Positions 1-9,313 of a stretch of 13,506 nucleotides of DNA are shown piece by piece; the stretch's first letter is position 1, and every line of letters begins with the position of its first letter. Both the position numbers and the translations under genes were made by a program. The stretch is from Clostridiaceae bacterium (GTDB taxonomy: Bacteria > Bacillota > Clostridia > Monoglobales > Firm-18): contig JAAZFB010000336.1 in NCBI GenBank assembly GCA_012511915.1, forward strand, positions 1 through 13,506, written 5' to 3'. The notes under the pieces were generated by a model. That model had not been told where the DNA came from. It did no database searches and worked only from the letters and a program-made list of their open reading frames with translations.

Positions 1-3000
1 ATCAAGTATAATGATGGGGTTAAAACCAATATAAGTGTTAGTAATACAGGTACAAGAGATATTGAAAGACCATTTGATGTTGCACTATATGTAAATAATA
101 AGAAGGTCGGCAGCGCCGTTATGAACTCCCTGGAGGTCGGTGGAACTGCTATAGCGTCAATAGAATGGATAGCAGATATTCTTCCGACGGGAATATATAC
201 TTTAAGAGCGTTTGCGGATAATGAAAACAACATAATGCTGATAAATCGGGAAAAAGCAACTAAAGCAGCTGTACTTGAAATTTCGGAGGCATTAACCTTA
301 AGTACGGAAATTGCAGATACTGCATTTGCATCAGACCAAAAACCAGAGGTGTTTATTAAAGTATATTCAACCGATGCACCTTATACACCCATAAATGATG
401 CTGTTGTTAAGGTGGAAGTATATCAAGGTGAGTTTAGCACAGAAAACATTCCTAATCAAAACGTCTGGGAACAAACTGTAACAAATTACCAGAGCGTAAG
501 GGGAGGATATATTAGCAGCATTCAGATTCCGTCACCTCAAAAGGGGAATTACACCATCAGGACAACGGCAGAGTATAGTGGAGTTATTAGCAGTACAGTA
601 GATATTATTAAATTCAGTGATGATTTTGTAGTTACTTTAGATAACCAGGACGGTATAAGCTATGCTGTCGGAGAGTCTATTACGGTAAGCGGAGCAGTTA
701 AAAATTACATGGGTCTGCCAGTTACAAATGCAGATGTAACTATTATAGTTGTCGGGGAAGAAGAACTCAGATACAATGTCAAGACAGCTGCAAACGGATT
801 GTATGAGCATACATTCAACTTAGCGGACGATTGTGGAGGGGCGTATTCCTTGAAGGCATTGGCTACGGTTGACGGTTTGAGGAAAACAACACAATCAAAA
901 GTATTCTATATAGATGGTTTTTATATAGGATTAAATAATAAAGTAACCCTGACACAAGGTTATGATGTTAATTTAGCAGGTGTCGTTACCAATTTAGGGG
1001 TAGTTGATGAAGCAGGTGTTAATATAACTGTAATTGACCTGCCGGCCGGCATGAGTGTAAGTTATGAAAAAGGCATTGCAAACGAAACATTGCAAGCCTC
1101 CCAAAGCAGAGAATTTATCATTAAGCTTTCAGCGAATGAAAGTGTTGCGGTAGATACCTACACTATTAATATTAGGGTATACAATGGGAACAACGAAACA
1201 CTACTTCCCGTTAGTGTAACGGTAGAAGAAGCTATAGCCTTGTATTCTATAAATATACTTGGTGGGGATGAGCCCGAGAATGAAATGTTAACAAAAGATA
1301 ATATTGCAATGTCATTGCGACAAGGGGAGGTTAAGACTTCCGTAATACAAGTAACTAACAAAGGGACAGCTCCTATTAAGGGCCTTACAGTTATTACACC
1401 TGAAAATATACCGTTTATCGTTATATCTGAAACTGAATTTGCAGATATTATGCCTGTAAATAAGGGCTACAGTATAAGGGCAGACGGTGGAAGGGCATCA
1501 ATTGTGGTTGCTGTCTCACCGAGTGACATTGTAAAAGCCGGTGTATATGAGGGCGAGATTACATTAAATTCAAATGCCGGTGAGCTTAAAATACCCATTA
1601 AGATTGGTGTAGGGGATGAAAGAGTTGCTACTTGCGTATTTGAAATAAGGGATAATAATCAAACTCCGCTTGCAAATGCAAATGTAACACTCAGCACAGT
1701 TGATAATGATACGGATGCTATAAAGATAAAGGCCGTAACGGACGTTGACGGAAGAATACGATTTGAAAATATACCGGCATCAAGCTATATAATTAGGGTT
1801 GAGGCAGATTATCACACAACGCTTGAGACTACCATTGAAATTCCGGCAATTATTAACCCTGTACCCCAAGTAGTTAATCTTCAAAGACAGTTGTTTGTAA
1901 TTGATTATGATGAGGATACCATAGACACAAGCAGGGAAAATTCAATCAGCACTATGGATTATGATGCAGTAGTATTTAATGCAAAACTTTTAGCAGAAAG
2001 CACGGATCCGCAGATACTGCCTAATTTCCCGGCTGATGAAAAAGAGTTATATTACGCATTAGGTATGCTTAAGAACAAAATATCAATTAAAAATCCTTCC
2101 AACAACACAAAACTTGAAAATTTAACAGTACAATTTATAGATATTGACGATAGAATCGAAGAAAATACCTTAATGCTTAAAGCAGATACAGGAGTAACGC
2201 CTGTTAAAACTATTAATGTCTTGAATGAAGGAGAAATTACCGATATTATATGGGAAGCAGATATTAATAAGTTCTTCTTAGAAGCAGAGGTGTCAGAAAC
2301 ACAAAATGCAGGGGAATACAAAGTAGTATTTCCGTCAGATGTAACGAGAGACATGATTGATGGCTATATTTCGGCAAATGATCCTGCCGGTAGTGGAAAT
2401 ATGGTTGAAATAAGCTTCAACGCAACTACAAACACCGGAATATACAGAGTGATGACATATCCTGACGGAGGCTATTATACACCATCAAACAGAGTACCCA
2501 AATACTTTGGAGATGAAGTGTATGAGTTTGATTTTAAACTCCTGTTCAGAGGCGAAATACAAGGTAGCGGACAACAACTCGAAACAATAGTACCGGTTCG
2601 TTTGAGATATATACCTCCGCAATACTATGTTAATGCGGGCGTTTCACAAAATTATGACGATCCCTCCGAGCAAATGAACGCACAGCAGTATAGTGATATT
2701 TATGATATACATCCGGATAAAGAGCAGAAAATTAAGGTTGAACCATTATTCCAACCAAGTGTTGGCAATGTGTCAAAGATGTCTTACAGCGCCGGTTTCT
2801 TAAAGAGTATAGGAATGGATAAGCCTAATGTGCCTGAAGAATTTGACGGAGCAATTTCTGACTTCGGTTTTGCCAATGATATGGGCTTTGCAGAACAGAT
2901 AACAAATGTAAAATTCAACCTTACTAATCCTTCAAAGCTTCATTCGATGGAAAACATTGAAGCTCGCTTGGTTATCTCTGATGCCGGGTATGATGAAAAC

Positions 3001-5751
3001 GGAAATCTTTTAACCGGTGGGAATGTGTTGTATCCGAATTTGGCATTTAATGTAGAAGGATTGAGTAATTATAATGAGGTTAACGACGGTATAACCAACG
3101 GTACACTTCCGACGGGAGAGAAACTAACCCTTGAATACAGCTTGAAATTAGATGAAATAAACGATATTTATTCACAATTTAAAAATAGCGACAACGAGTT
3201 CGCTGATATATTCAACAGTACTAATATAAGTAAAGTATTTGCACGAATTGAGGGTAGTTTTGAAGTCGACGGACAAATTCATTACTTTAGTACAACACCA
3301 AAAGAATATAAGGTATTACCTAAGCCTAAACTCTTTGTAAGTTATTCATTTGAAGGGCCTGATAACGGTGCATATAAATTAAAGGCGGTAATTTCTAATT
3401 TGGGTGAGGGTGAAGCAAGAGGCGTTTATATTAACAAGCCTGTAATTCCAAATATCGGTTTCAACTTTAGAGTTGTCGGCGGGAGATGTAACGGAAAGAA
3501 CGCAACAGGCCAAAACTACGATACTATTCAAATTGGGATAATACCTGCAGGCGCTACCGTTACAGCAGAATTTGATTTGGTGCCTTTAGGTAACATTACT
3601 AATGCACAAATGGCATCATTGGGTCGACTTGCGGCTATGCCTGCAATGCCTGTTAAGAGTAGTATAAATGTAGGTATGGTAGTTTCACCTATGGCGTTAG
3701 AGGTTATGAACCAGGATGACACTAAAGCAATGGTTGCAGAAATGCTTGGTGAACTTGATAAATTGAAGATAAACATTGAAAATGTAGCCGATAAGACAGC
3801 CTCTGAGTTTGCAAGATCAGTTCTTGATAATTGGGATTATGCACGACAGTTGACAGGTGCTGTTGGTATTTCAAAGTCATATGATATGATTGGAAATTTA
3901 ATAGCCCTTGCATCTGTACTTAAAAAGATGGCCGATATACCAAAATTTTTCACGAAGAATTATGCAGAACTAGGAAAAAGCCAAGTAAAATTGACATCTG
4001 AAAAATCTCTTTCAATTGAGCAAATGGAAAAAATCAGTATTAGTCAGATAATAATGAATAGGGCAAAGGGCGAGCTTGATGATGCGGTAGACGGTTTGAT
4101 TAAGAACATGGATTATGGTAAGGTTGTAACCGCACTCACAAAAGATATTGTGAAAACATCCGAAAAAATAGAGGAATATCAACAATCCTTAAAAGATTAT
4201 GCTTCAACAGTAAAATTCGGCTCTGTTTACAAAGCATATGACGAAAAAATGACTAATGCCAAAAAACTTCTTGAAAATAGCACTAAACTTATTGATCAGG
4301 CAGTTAAAACTACTGAAGCCACTAGGAGAAGTGAATTATCAGCGCAAGCGCTCGAAGATTTTAAAAAGGCAAAGACGCTTTTTGAAGAGGCGAAGACCAT
4401 TAAAGACTCCGCTGGCGGTGTTGTAAGTGATATTATCACTTCAATTGAAAATGCGAAAGAAGTTTATGAAACAGGTTTAGGTGAAACAGTAAAGCAAAAG
4501 GCTTTTGATTATGTTGATTCACTCGAAGCAGCAGTTAAGACACAAATGCAAAATGTTGCTATCAATTATGATTTGATACAGTCTATCGACAAGGTTGAAA
4601 GCAAGGTTAAGCTAATAGAGAATTCGGCTGCTGCAATCAAAACCATTGCAAATAGTGTTGATGCAACATTAGCAAATGAAGATGAAGAAGATGATGAAGA
4701 AGATGATGATGAGTCGGAAGATAAATCGGAAGAAAAGAGCCTGGAAATTGAAATACTTGAAAATATAGGCTATAACAAAGCTGCCGGAGTATTAGAAAAA
4801 TATGAAGCCTTAAAGGGTGGTTATACAGCAATAAAGACCATGGTTACAAGTGTTCTGGATGTGTATGATCAACTTAAAAAGAGCTTCAGCAGTTTGATGG
4901 ATGTTTCGCAGCTTGACAACATTGTAAATACAACACCGGAAATGGTTAAGAATTTGGGTGGACTTACACAAGTAATTAAAACAACACCAGATCTGTCGGC
5001 GTCAGAGATTGCAGTTAAGGTTTTGGAAACAGTATTCTATACAAATACAGATGTCCAAAGTAAGTATGGATGGTTTATTGATGAGTTTGTTGCCAATTAT
5101 CCAACTAATGACACACAGACAGTTAAGGATATATACGCAATAAAAGAGGCACTCAAAATTCATGGATTTTCTGTTATTGACCAGGAAGCTTACGATAAAA
5201 ACCTTAGAAAGACAATACTAAGTGGTAAATCTGAGTATAGAGCCGGTATAACAGCTGCACTTAATTCTGCAACCTCTAAAAAGAATGTTTACGCAATGTT
5301 AAAAGGTGTTGAGTTTGATATTAATCAAACAAAGCAATTACTGCAAAGTTATTTAAACGGTAAAGAAATGACTGCATATTATCCTGCAAAACAGTTGACA
5401 GCGTATCTTAAAGGGTTAAATAATCAACTGCTGGCAATGTACACTTATAACACAAACGGGGTTACAACTAATATTCCGATTAACAAGCTTGGCAAGTACA
5501 GACATATGTGGATATACGAAACAAATGGTATGGACTTGATTTCAAATGAAATTAAAATGGGTGATATCTATAAAACTCAAATTAATTTGGATCATCTTTT
5601 AGCAGAAGGTTATAACTATATTGCAGACAGACATTTGCTCAATATGGTTAAGCACTATGAAACAGGTGCCAAGGTTGTTGGGGGATTGACAAGCATGTTT
5701 GGAGCCTCCCCTGCAATGGCGGCAATAGTAAGTTCAACGAACGTGGCTTGA
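1..5751 (+). CDS. N-terminal segment of giant surface protein: Ig/CARDB-like domains and long helical block (5' partial)
   Basis: The first 40 codons upstream of the ATG at 121 are open and domain-like, so 121 is not the true start. By residue of the window frame: CARDB-like beta domain about 1-95; Ig or macroglobulin-like domains about 98-308; a NEW3-like domain about 313-412; a further beta domain containing VTNKGTAPIKGL; a carboxypeptidase-regulatory-like domain about 542-625 (PLANANVTL, then TDVDGRIRFENIPASSYIIR); poorly recognised beta-rich sequence to about 1105; a CARDB-like domain about 1109-1220. From about 1236 the character changes to charged, probably helical and partly coiled-coil sequence, with an Asp/Glu tract near 1560, up to the TGA. 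If translation ends there, this piece has no dockerin and no visible wall anchor. The exact function is unknown. The domain types are known from bacterial surface proteins; the boundaries are my estimates. Confidence 0.85.
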   Translation: MKYNDGVKTNISVSNTGTRDIERPFDVALYVNNKKVGSAVMNSLEVGGTAIASIEWIADILPTGIYTLRAFADNENNIMLINREKATKAAVLEISEALTLSTEIADTAFASDQKPEVFIKVYSTDAPYTPINDAVVKVEVYQGEFSTENIPNQNVWEQTVTNYQSVRGGYISSIQIPSPQKGNYTIRTTAEYSGVISSTVDIIKFSDDFVVTLDNQDGISYAVGESITVSGAVKNYMGLPVTNADVTIIVVGEEELRYNVKTAANGLYEHTFNLADDCGGAYSLKALATVDGLRKTTQSKVFYIDGFYIGLNNKVTLTQGYDVNLAGVVTNLGVVDEAGVNITVIDLPAGMSVSYEKGIANETLQASQSREFIIKLSANESVAVDTYTINIRVYNGNNETLLPVSVTVEEAIALYSINILGGDEPENEMLTKDNIAMSLRQGEVKTSVIQVTNKGTAPIKGLTVITPENIPFIVISETEFADIMPVNKGYSIRADGGRASIVVAVSPSDIVKAGVYEGEITLNSNAGELKIPIKIGVGDERVATCVFEIRDNNQTPLANANVTLSTVDNDTDAIKIKAVTDVDGRIRFENIPASSYIIRVEADYHTTLETTIEIPAIINPVPQVVNLQRQLFVIDYDEDTIDTSRENSISTMDYDAVVFNAKLLAESTDPQILPNFPADEKELYYALGMLKNKISIKNPSNNTKLENLTVQFIDIDDRIEENTLMLKADTGVTPVKTINVLNEGEITDIIWEADINKFFLEAEVSETQNAGEYKVVFPSDVTRDMIDGYISANDPAGSGNMVEISFNATTNTGIYRVMTYPDGGYYTPSNRVPKYFGDEVYEFDFKLLFRGEIQGSGQQLETIVPVRLRYIPPQYYVNAGVSQNYDDPSEQMNAQQYSDIYDIHPDKEQKIKVEPLFQPSVGNVSKMSYSAGFLKSIGMDKPNVPEEFDGAISDFGFANDMGFAEQITNVKFNLTNPSKLHSMENIEARLVISDAGYDENGNLLTGGNVLYPNLAFNVEGLSNYNEVNDGITNGTLPTGEKLTLEYSLKLDEINDIYSQFKNSDNEFADIFNSTNISKVFARIEGSFEVDGQIHYFSTTPKEYKVLPKPKLFVSYSFEGPDNGAYKLKAVISNLGEGEARGVYINKPVIPNIGFNFRVVGGRCNGKNATGQNYDTIQIGIIPAGATVTAEFDLVPLGNITNAQMASLGRLAAMPAMPVKSSINVGMVVSPMALEVMNQDDTKAMVAEMLGELDKLKINIENVADKTASEFARSVLDNWDYARQLTGAVGISKSYDMIGNLIALASVLKKMADIPKFFTKNYAELGKSQVKLTSEKSLSIEQMEKISISQIIMNRAKGELDDAVDGLIKNMDYGKVVTALTKDIVKTSEKIEEYQQSLKDYASTVKFGSVYKAYDEKMTNAKKLLENSTKLIDQAVKTTEATRRSELSAQALEDFKKAKTLFEEAKTIKDSAGGVVSDIITSIENAKEVYETGLGETVKQKAFDYVDSLEAAVKTQMQNVAINYDLIQSIDKVESKVKLIENSAAAIKTIANSVDATLANEDEEDDEEDDDESEDKSEEKSLEIEILENIGYNKAAGVLEKYEALKGGYTAIKTMVTSVLDVYDQLKKSFSSLMDVSQLDNIVNTTPEMVKNLGGLTQVIKTTPDLSASEIAVKVLETVFYTNTDVQSKYGWFIDEFVANYPTNDTQTVKDIYAIKEALKIHGFSVIDQEAYDKNLRKTILSGKSEYRAGITAALNSATSKKNVYAMLKGVEFDINQTKQLLQSYLNGKEMTAYYPAKQLTAYLKGLNNQLLAMYTYNTNGVTTNIPINKLGKYRHMWIYETNGMDLISNEIKMGDIYKTQINLDHLLAEGYNYIADRHLLNMVKHYETGAKVVGGLTSMFGASPAMAAIVSSTNVA
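4678..4737 (+). repeat. GAA/GAT low-complexity tract encoding an acidic run
   Basis: About 20 codons are nearly all GAA, GAT or GAG, giving a run of Glu and Asp with a few Ser and Lys near residue 1560 of the giant frame. It sits between two long helical stretches. It may be a flexible or calcium-binding linker. Such tracts can also change length by slippage, but no frameshift is seen here. Confidence 0.8.
5749..5751 (+). other. In-frame TGA interrupting the giant frame
   Basis: The codons read GTG GCT TGA GTA TTG ATG and the frame continues for 852 codons to the next stop. A single change from TGG (Trp) would create it. TGA cannot simply mean Trp here, because TGA also ends the giant gene at 9310 and its neighbour at 11069, where the next gene starts immediately. 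A mutation or sequence error is most likely. Confidence 0.8.
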
Positions 5752-5754
5752 GTA

Positions 5755-8310
5755 TTGATGGATACATCGGAATACACTAGATCTTTGGATATGCTTGATG
5801 ATCAAGTTCTATCCTATGTTGCAATGGGCATGGCAGACCTCGGGGTAAATACATCCGTAATGCTCAATAAAGAAACCAATATTGCAAAGAGTGTAAACAA
5901 TGTATTTACTACAATGGATAGATGGAGAAAAGTTGACCCGCCGCTGCCGCTGTCACTCGTAACAATGCAGGCAACCGATGTTGTGTTAGAAAACGGACAA
6001 ACCGAAGGGTATACAAATGTTGTTATTTCATTAAAAAATGACTATACAGGAGAAGTTATTGTATCACCGGTTATTGAGATTTATGACAGTTACGGGCTTA
6101 TTAACACTGAAAGCATTGAAAGTGCGAGCTTGAAGCCGGGTGAGATTAAAGAGTTCACAGCAAGCGTACTTGTACCTCACAATGTTTTAAGGGACAGTGC
6201 AGGCTATATGGCTATTGTTACCTTTACGGCAGCAGAAGCTGAAACAATGACCATTGCAACATCAAGCGGACCTTATATAGCATACTTTAACGCAAACTCT
6301 CAAAATGCTTTGGCAAATATAAGGGATAGTGTTAATGCAATGCAGCCATTGGGAGGATTAATAAATGTCAATGAAACCAAGACAGCGACAATTTTAACAA
6401 ATGCTGAAAATAATTCTCTTAGAATACTTTGTGCAGGATTAGCAGAGCAAAGTGATATTATGTTTACAGTCAGAGATGCCCAAGGACAAATCCAAACTAC
6501 AACTTCTCTGATTAATCCAAATGATTTCGTAATGATAAACGGTGGTTTATCATCAAGCTATACTATTGAGGTTACAAACAACGGTGATGAGGAACAAGAA
6601 TTTTCGCTGTTGGCTGTTGAAGCACCTTATAACGGTGCTATAGCAGGTATTTATACTGAAAACACCAATATAATTGCAACAAGCATTGTAGATGAAAGCA
6701 ACACCCAAAACCTTAAAGCAACTATACCGATATCTATTTACGAAACAGGGCTTAGAGAAGATTTGACAGATGTCAATATATCCGTCAGTGATTTAGTATT
6801 AAAAGGCAGCACTGAAATAAAGATAAATTCATCAGATATTGTGATTACAAACCTCGGGGATGTAACAAAAACTGCACTGCCGCAAAGCTTTACTATAGGA
6901 AATGGAACGGGTAGAAGACTGGTGGTTAATATCTATCCTCAAGATGGTGTTATTGATGGAGAATATGAGGGGAATATATTAATTAACTTGAATGCAAATA
7001 ATTTTGATATTGAAAACAGTCCTTATCCGTGGCAGCAAGAGGAAGACTTAAGTTATTCATATCAATTGCCTGTGAAAGTTAAAATTATGAATGCTGCACC
7101 GGTTTCGCCTATAATTAATTCGGTTGAAACTAATGATGAAGCACAAAATATGGTTACAGTAAGCGGATATGGTGTACGCAATGAAAGAGTCGTAGTATAT
7201 ATTACCGATGATGTTCAGCAAGAAGGGGTAATTAAGGCTATAGTAGTTGCTAATGAAGAAGGAGAATATACGGCAGAATTTGCAGTTGATAACGAAGGCT
7301 ATCACTTGGGCAGCGCGGCATGGATTTATTCAAAAGCTGTTTCTGACAGTGGTGTTTTCAGCGATGCAACGCAGGCACATCCAATCACAATAATGAGCTA
7401 TGATACTACACCGCCGGAAATTACAATAATCACACCAATACCGGACTATGTAACAGATAGCGTAGTAGATACTGTAATATTTGATGTGTATGATGCACAA
7501 AGCAGATTGAGCGAGAGCTTACCGATAGTTTCGATTAATAATCTTGTTGCGGATGTGCTTTATAACAATGAAACAAAGCATTACGAAGCAAGAATGCAAA
7601 ACCTGTTGCCTATCGGTAACCAGAGGGTAAGTATAACAGCCCAAAATGAAATTGGCTTAATTCAAGTTTTTGAATATTCATTTAACATTGGTTCGAGCGT
7701 TGATACGCATATTACAGTAGATGACGGTGTAAATGCAATTGAAAATGCAAGGGTGATTATAGACAATGTAATTGTTTACACCGATGCCCAAGGCACAGCG
7801 GTAGTTCCTCTTAACAGTGGGGAATATGGGTATAGAGTTGAAAAAGAAGGTTTTATTATAAAAGAAGGGAGCGCATTTATTTCAGCAGGCAACAATAACA
7901 TTAATATTTCGCTGACAAAAGGGTATATGTTGGTATTTAATATAGAAACGAACGAAATTGCTGTTGCAGACGCCGCTATCGAAATAAACGGCATCAGAAT
8001 CATTACAAATGCTGAGGGCAATGCTGAAATACTCCTGCAAAATAATACCTATTCCTATACTGTATCTAAGAACGGTTACAGAACTATTAAGGGAAGCGTA
8101 ACAATAAATAACAGTGATCAATCAGTAGGCGTAACAATTGAGACAAATACAGATGCAAGCTTTACAGTATTATTTACGGTTAAGGATAATGGGGGAGTCA
8201 CAGTTACAGATGCAGACATCATCTTTGACACAACTCAAATGTATACGGATTTAAAAGGGCAAACAGTATTCTCCAGGCAAAACGGCAGCTACAACTATAC
8301 AGTTTCATAA
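5755..8310 (+). CDS. Middle segment of giant surface protein: end of helical block, Ig-like domains and PEGA-like repeats
   Basis: This open stretch continues the upstream frame directly. Its first possible starts are TTG at 5755 and ATG at 5758, with no convincing ribosome binding site and no signal peptide, so it is probably not an independent gene. The first 60 or so residues are still helical and complete the upstream block. Next come CARDB/NEW3-like beta domains (nt about 5935-7085; motifs such as VTNNGDEEQEFSL), two Ig-like domains (about 7090-7400 and 7401-7690; the second opens DTTPPEITIITP, a common bacterial Ig start), and then the first two and a half units of a PEGA/carboxypeptidase-regulatory-like repeat from about 7693. 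It ends at a TAA inside the third unit. I infer a spacer or adhesive part of the protein; no enzyme motif is visible. Confidence 0.75.
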   Translation: MMDTSEYTRSLDMLDDQVLSYVAMGMADLGVNTSVMLNKETNIAKSVNNVFTTMDRWRKVDPPLPLSLVTMQATDVVLENGQTEGYTNVVISLKNDYTGEVIVSPVIEIYDSYGLINTESIESASLKPGEIKEFTASVLVPHNVLRDSAGYMAIVTFTAAEAETMTIATSSGPYIAYFNANSQNALANIRDSVNAMQPLGGLINVNETKTATILTNAENNSLRILCAGLAEQSDIMFTVRDAQGQIQTTTSLINPNDFVMINGGLSSSYTIEVTNNGDEEQEFSLLAVEAPYNGAIAGIYTENTNIIATSIVDESNTQNLKATIPISIYETGLREDLTDVNISVSDLVLKGSTEIKINSSDIVITNLGDVTKTALPQSFTIGNGTGRRLVVNIYPQDGVIDGEYEGNILINLNANNFDIENSPYPWQQEEDLSYSYQLPVKVKIMNAAPVSPIINSVETNDEAQNMVTVSGYGVRNERVVVYITDDVQQEGVIKAIVVANEEGEYTAEFAVDNEGYHLGSAAWIYSKAVSDSGVFSDATQAHPITIMSYDTTPPEITIITPIPDYVTDSVVDTVIFDVYDAQSRLSESLPIVSINNLVADVLYNNETKHYEARMQNLLPIGNQRVSITAQNEIGLIQVFEYSFNIGSSVDTHITVDDGVNAIENARVIIDNVIVYTDAQGTAVVPLNSGEYGYRVEKEGFIIKEGSAFISAGNNNINISLTKGYMLVFNIETNEIAVADAAIEINGIRIITNAEGNAEILLQNNTYSYTVSKNGYRTIKGSVTINNSDQSVGVTIETNTDASFTVLFTVKDNGGVTVTDADIIFDTTQMYTDLKGQTVFSRQNGSYNYTVS

Positions 8311-8628
8311 GACGGATACATTACACAACAGGGAAGTATCAAGGTAGATGGTAATGTTGTAAGCAAGGAGATAATACTTCAAGGAGACGAGAGCATTCAA
8401 CAGGAGATAACATTTAATGTGTCAAGTGGTCAAAACAAAGTTGGAGATGTAGCAATTACTGTAAACGAACAGACGATTTATACCGATGTAAATGGGGCAG
8501 CCGCCGTTATGCTGCCGAAAGGTACCTATGATTACAGTATTGTTAAGCAGATGTATATTACAAAAGCGGGGAAGGTTAGTGTTACCCAAGATAATGTTAC
8601 CCTCAATATTGATATTGTGTTGAAAGAG
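7693..8628 (+). repeat. Four PEGA/carboxypeptidase-regulatory-like protein repeats of about 75-79 residues
   Basis: Units lie at about 7693-7923, 7924-8157, 8158-8403 and 8404-8628. Each has a strand ending in Y or IT followed by D/N-A/L-x-G (TDAQG, TNAEG, TDLKG, TDVNG), a G/N-x-Y-x-Y turn (GEYGYRV, NTYSYTV, GSYNYTV, GTYDYSI), then K-x-x-F/Y-x-x-x-x-G (EKEGFIIKEG, SKNGYRTIKG, VKQMYITKAG). In unit three the Lys position is the TAA stop and DGYITQQG follows. The DNA has diverged, so these are old protein repeats rather than a recent duplication. Such beta-sandwich modules are common in surface proteins. Confidence 0.8.
8308..8310 (+). other. In-frame TAA replacing a conserved repeat lysine
   Basis: Codons read GTT TCA TAA GAC GGA TAC. 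The three sibling repeats have Lys at this position (EKEGF, SKNGY, VKQMY). Restoring Lys needs only TAA to AAA, and the unit continues normally as DGYITQQGSIKV. This is direct internal evidence that the stop interrupts a once-continuous protein. Confidence 0.85.
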
Positions 8629-9312
8629 GATATCAGTAACAGCATAATTATAAGTGATTTAGAAAAACCCTATACTGGATCTGATATTCTGCCTACTATT
8701 AACACGAATGGTATAGGATATATTACAGAATATGAGGGCATTAATGGAACAGTATATACGAAAACCAATATACCGCCAAAGGATATTGGAAGTTATAGTG
8801 TTACAGTTACAATAACTTCAGAGCAATACATAGGTACGAAAACTGCAATTATGGAAATCAGACAAAAAGTTGCAAAGCCTTATGCAAATGTTTCGTCCGG
8901 GTTATGCATAATTTCAAAGGATTTGGTATTGTCAACCTCAACCCAAGGGGCACAGATTTATTACACAGTGGATGGACAGGAGCCTACGATTAACTCAAAT
9001 AGATATGAGGGCGCTATTACAATAGATAAAAATATCAACACAGTAAAAGTAATTGCAGTAAAAGATGGTTATTACAACAGTGATGTGCTGGTATTGGAGC
9101 TGATTCCTACACCTTTATATGATGGTAACGTGAATTTGGCTGATAAGATTGACATGTTAGATGCCTTTAAGATACTTAAATACATGGCTAGTCTTCAGGA
9201 ATTCACCCAACCACAGATACAATCTGCGGATGCCAATAAGGATGGTAAGATAAATATCCTGGATGCGCTGCTTATACAAAGATATTCATTGTTTTATAGT
9301 GAGGAGCAATGA
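8419..9312 (+). CDS. C-terminal segment of giant surface protein: PEGA-like unit, MBG-like, chitobiase C-terminal-like and dockerin domains
   Basis: The frame is open from 8311. GTG at 8419 is the first plausible start, with a CAGGAG 12 bases upstream, but it lies inside a domain and lacks a signal peptide, so separate expression is doubtful. Domains by nucleotide: fourth PEGA-like unit to about 8628; an MBG-like domain about 8635-8859 (KPYTGSDILPTI, DIGSYSVTVTI); a chitobiase/hexosaminidase C-terminal-like domain about 8860-9111 (IYYTVDGQEPTINSNRYEG, typical of this non-catalytic module); and a type I-like dockerin about 9118-9300. The dockerin has two calcium-loop repeats. The second, DANKDGKINILD, is canonical, while the first, NVNLADKIDMLD, has lost acidic residues. 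Dockerins bind cohesins, and the next two genes both encode cohesins. It ends in TGA one base before the next ATG. Confidence 0.8.
   Translation: MSSGQNKVGDVAITVNEQTIYTDVNGAAAVMLPKGTYDYSIVKQMYITKAGKVSVTQDNVTLNIDIVLKEDISNSIIISDLEKPYTGSDILPTINTNGIGYITEYEGINGTVYTKTNIPPKDIGSYSVTVTITSEQYIGTKTAIMEIRQKVAKPYANVSSGLCIISKDLVLSTSTQGAQIYYTVDGQEPTINSNRYEGAITIDKNINTVKVIAVKDGYYNSDVLVLELIPTPLYDGNVNLADKIDMLDAFKILKYMASLQEFTQPQIQSADANKDGKINILDALLIQRYSLFYSEEQ
9301..9306 (+). promoter_or_regulatory. Ribosome binding site for the cohesin gene at 9314
   Basis: GAGGAG lies 7 bases before ATG 9314 and inside the last codons of the giant frame. It decides the start: an in-frame ATG at 9263 would add 17 residues in front of a good signal peptide. 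Confidence 0.85.
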
Positions 9313-9313
9313 T

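Larger units (their letters stand above)
1..9312 (+). pseudogene. Giant multidomain dockerin-bearing surface protein, one frame broken by two in-frame stops (5' end outside window)
   Basis: Frame 1 is open from the first base, so the start and any signal peptide lie upstream. The same frame runs to TGA at 9310 with only two interruptions, TGA at 5749 and TAA at 8308. Sequence on both sides of each stop belongs together: helical sequence continues across the first, and the second falls inside one unit of a four-unit protein repeat. The intact product would exceed 3100 residues: Ig/CARDB-like domains, a long helical block, Ig-like domains, four PEGA-like repeats, an MBG-like domain, a chitobiase C-terminal-like domain and a dockerin. 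I see no catalytic domain, so I infer a structural or adhesive role on the cell surface. No indels are present, so decay is recent, or the stops are sequence errors or are read through. The three segments are described separately. Confidence 0.8.

Noticed and set aside
4637..4831. Minus-strand open frame opposite the acidic tract
   Set aside because: It is rich in His and Leu only because it is the complement of GAA/GAT codons, and it has no start signal or domain.
5749..5751. Genetic code in which TGA means tryptophan
   Set aside because: TGA also ends the frames at 9310 and 11069 exactly where the next gene starts, and reading through them meets new stops at once. It would also not explain the TAA and TAG.
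9263..9313. Earlier ATG start for the cohesin gene
   Set aside because: It overlaps the dockerin-coding end of the previous gene and puts polar residues before a clear signal peptide; ATG 9314 has the proper ribosome binding site.
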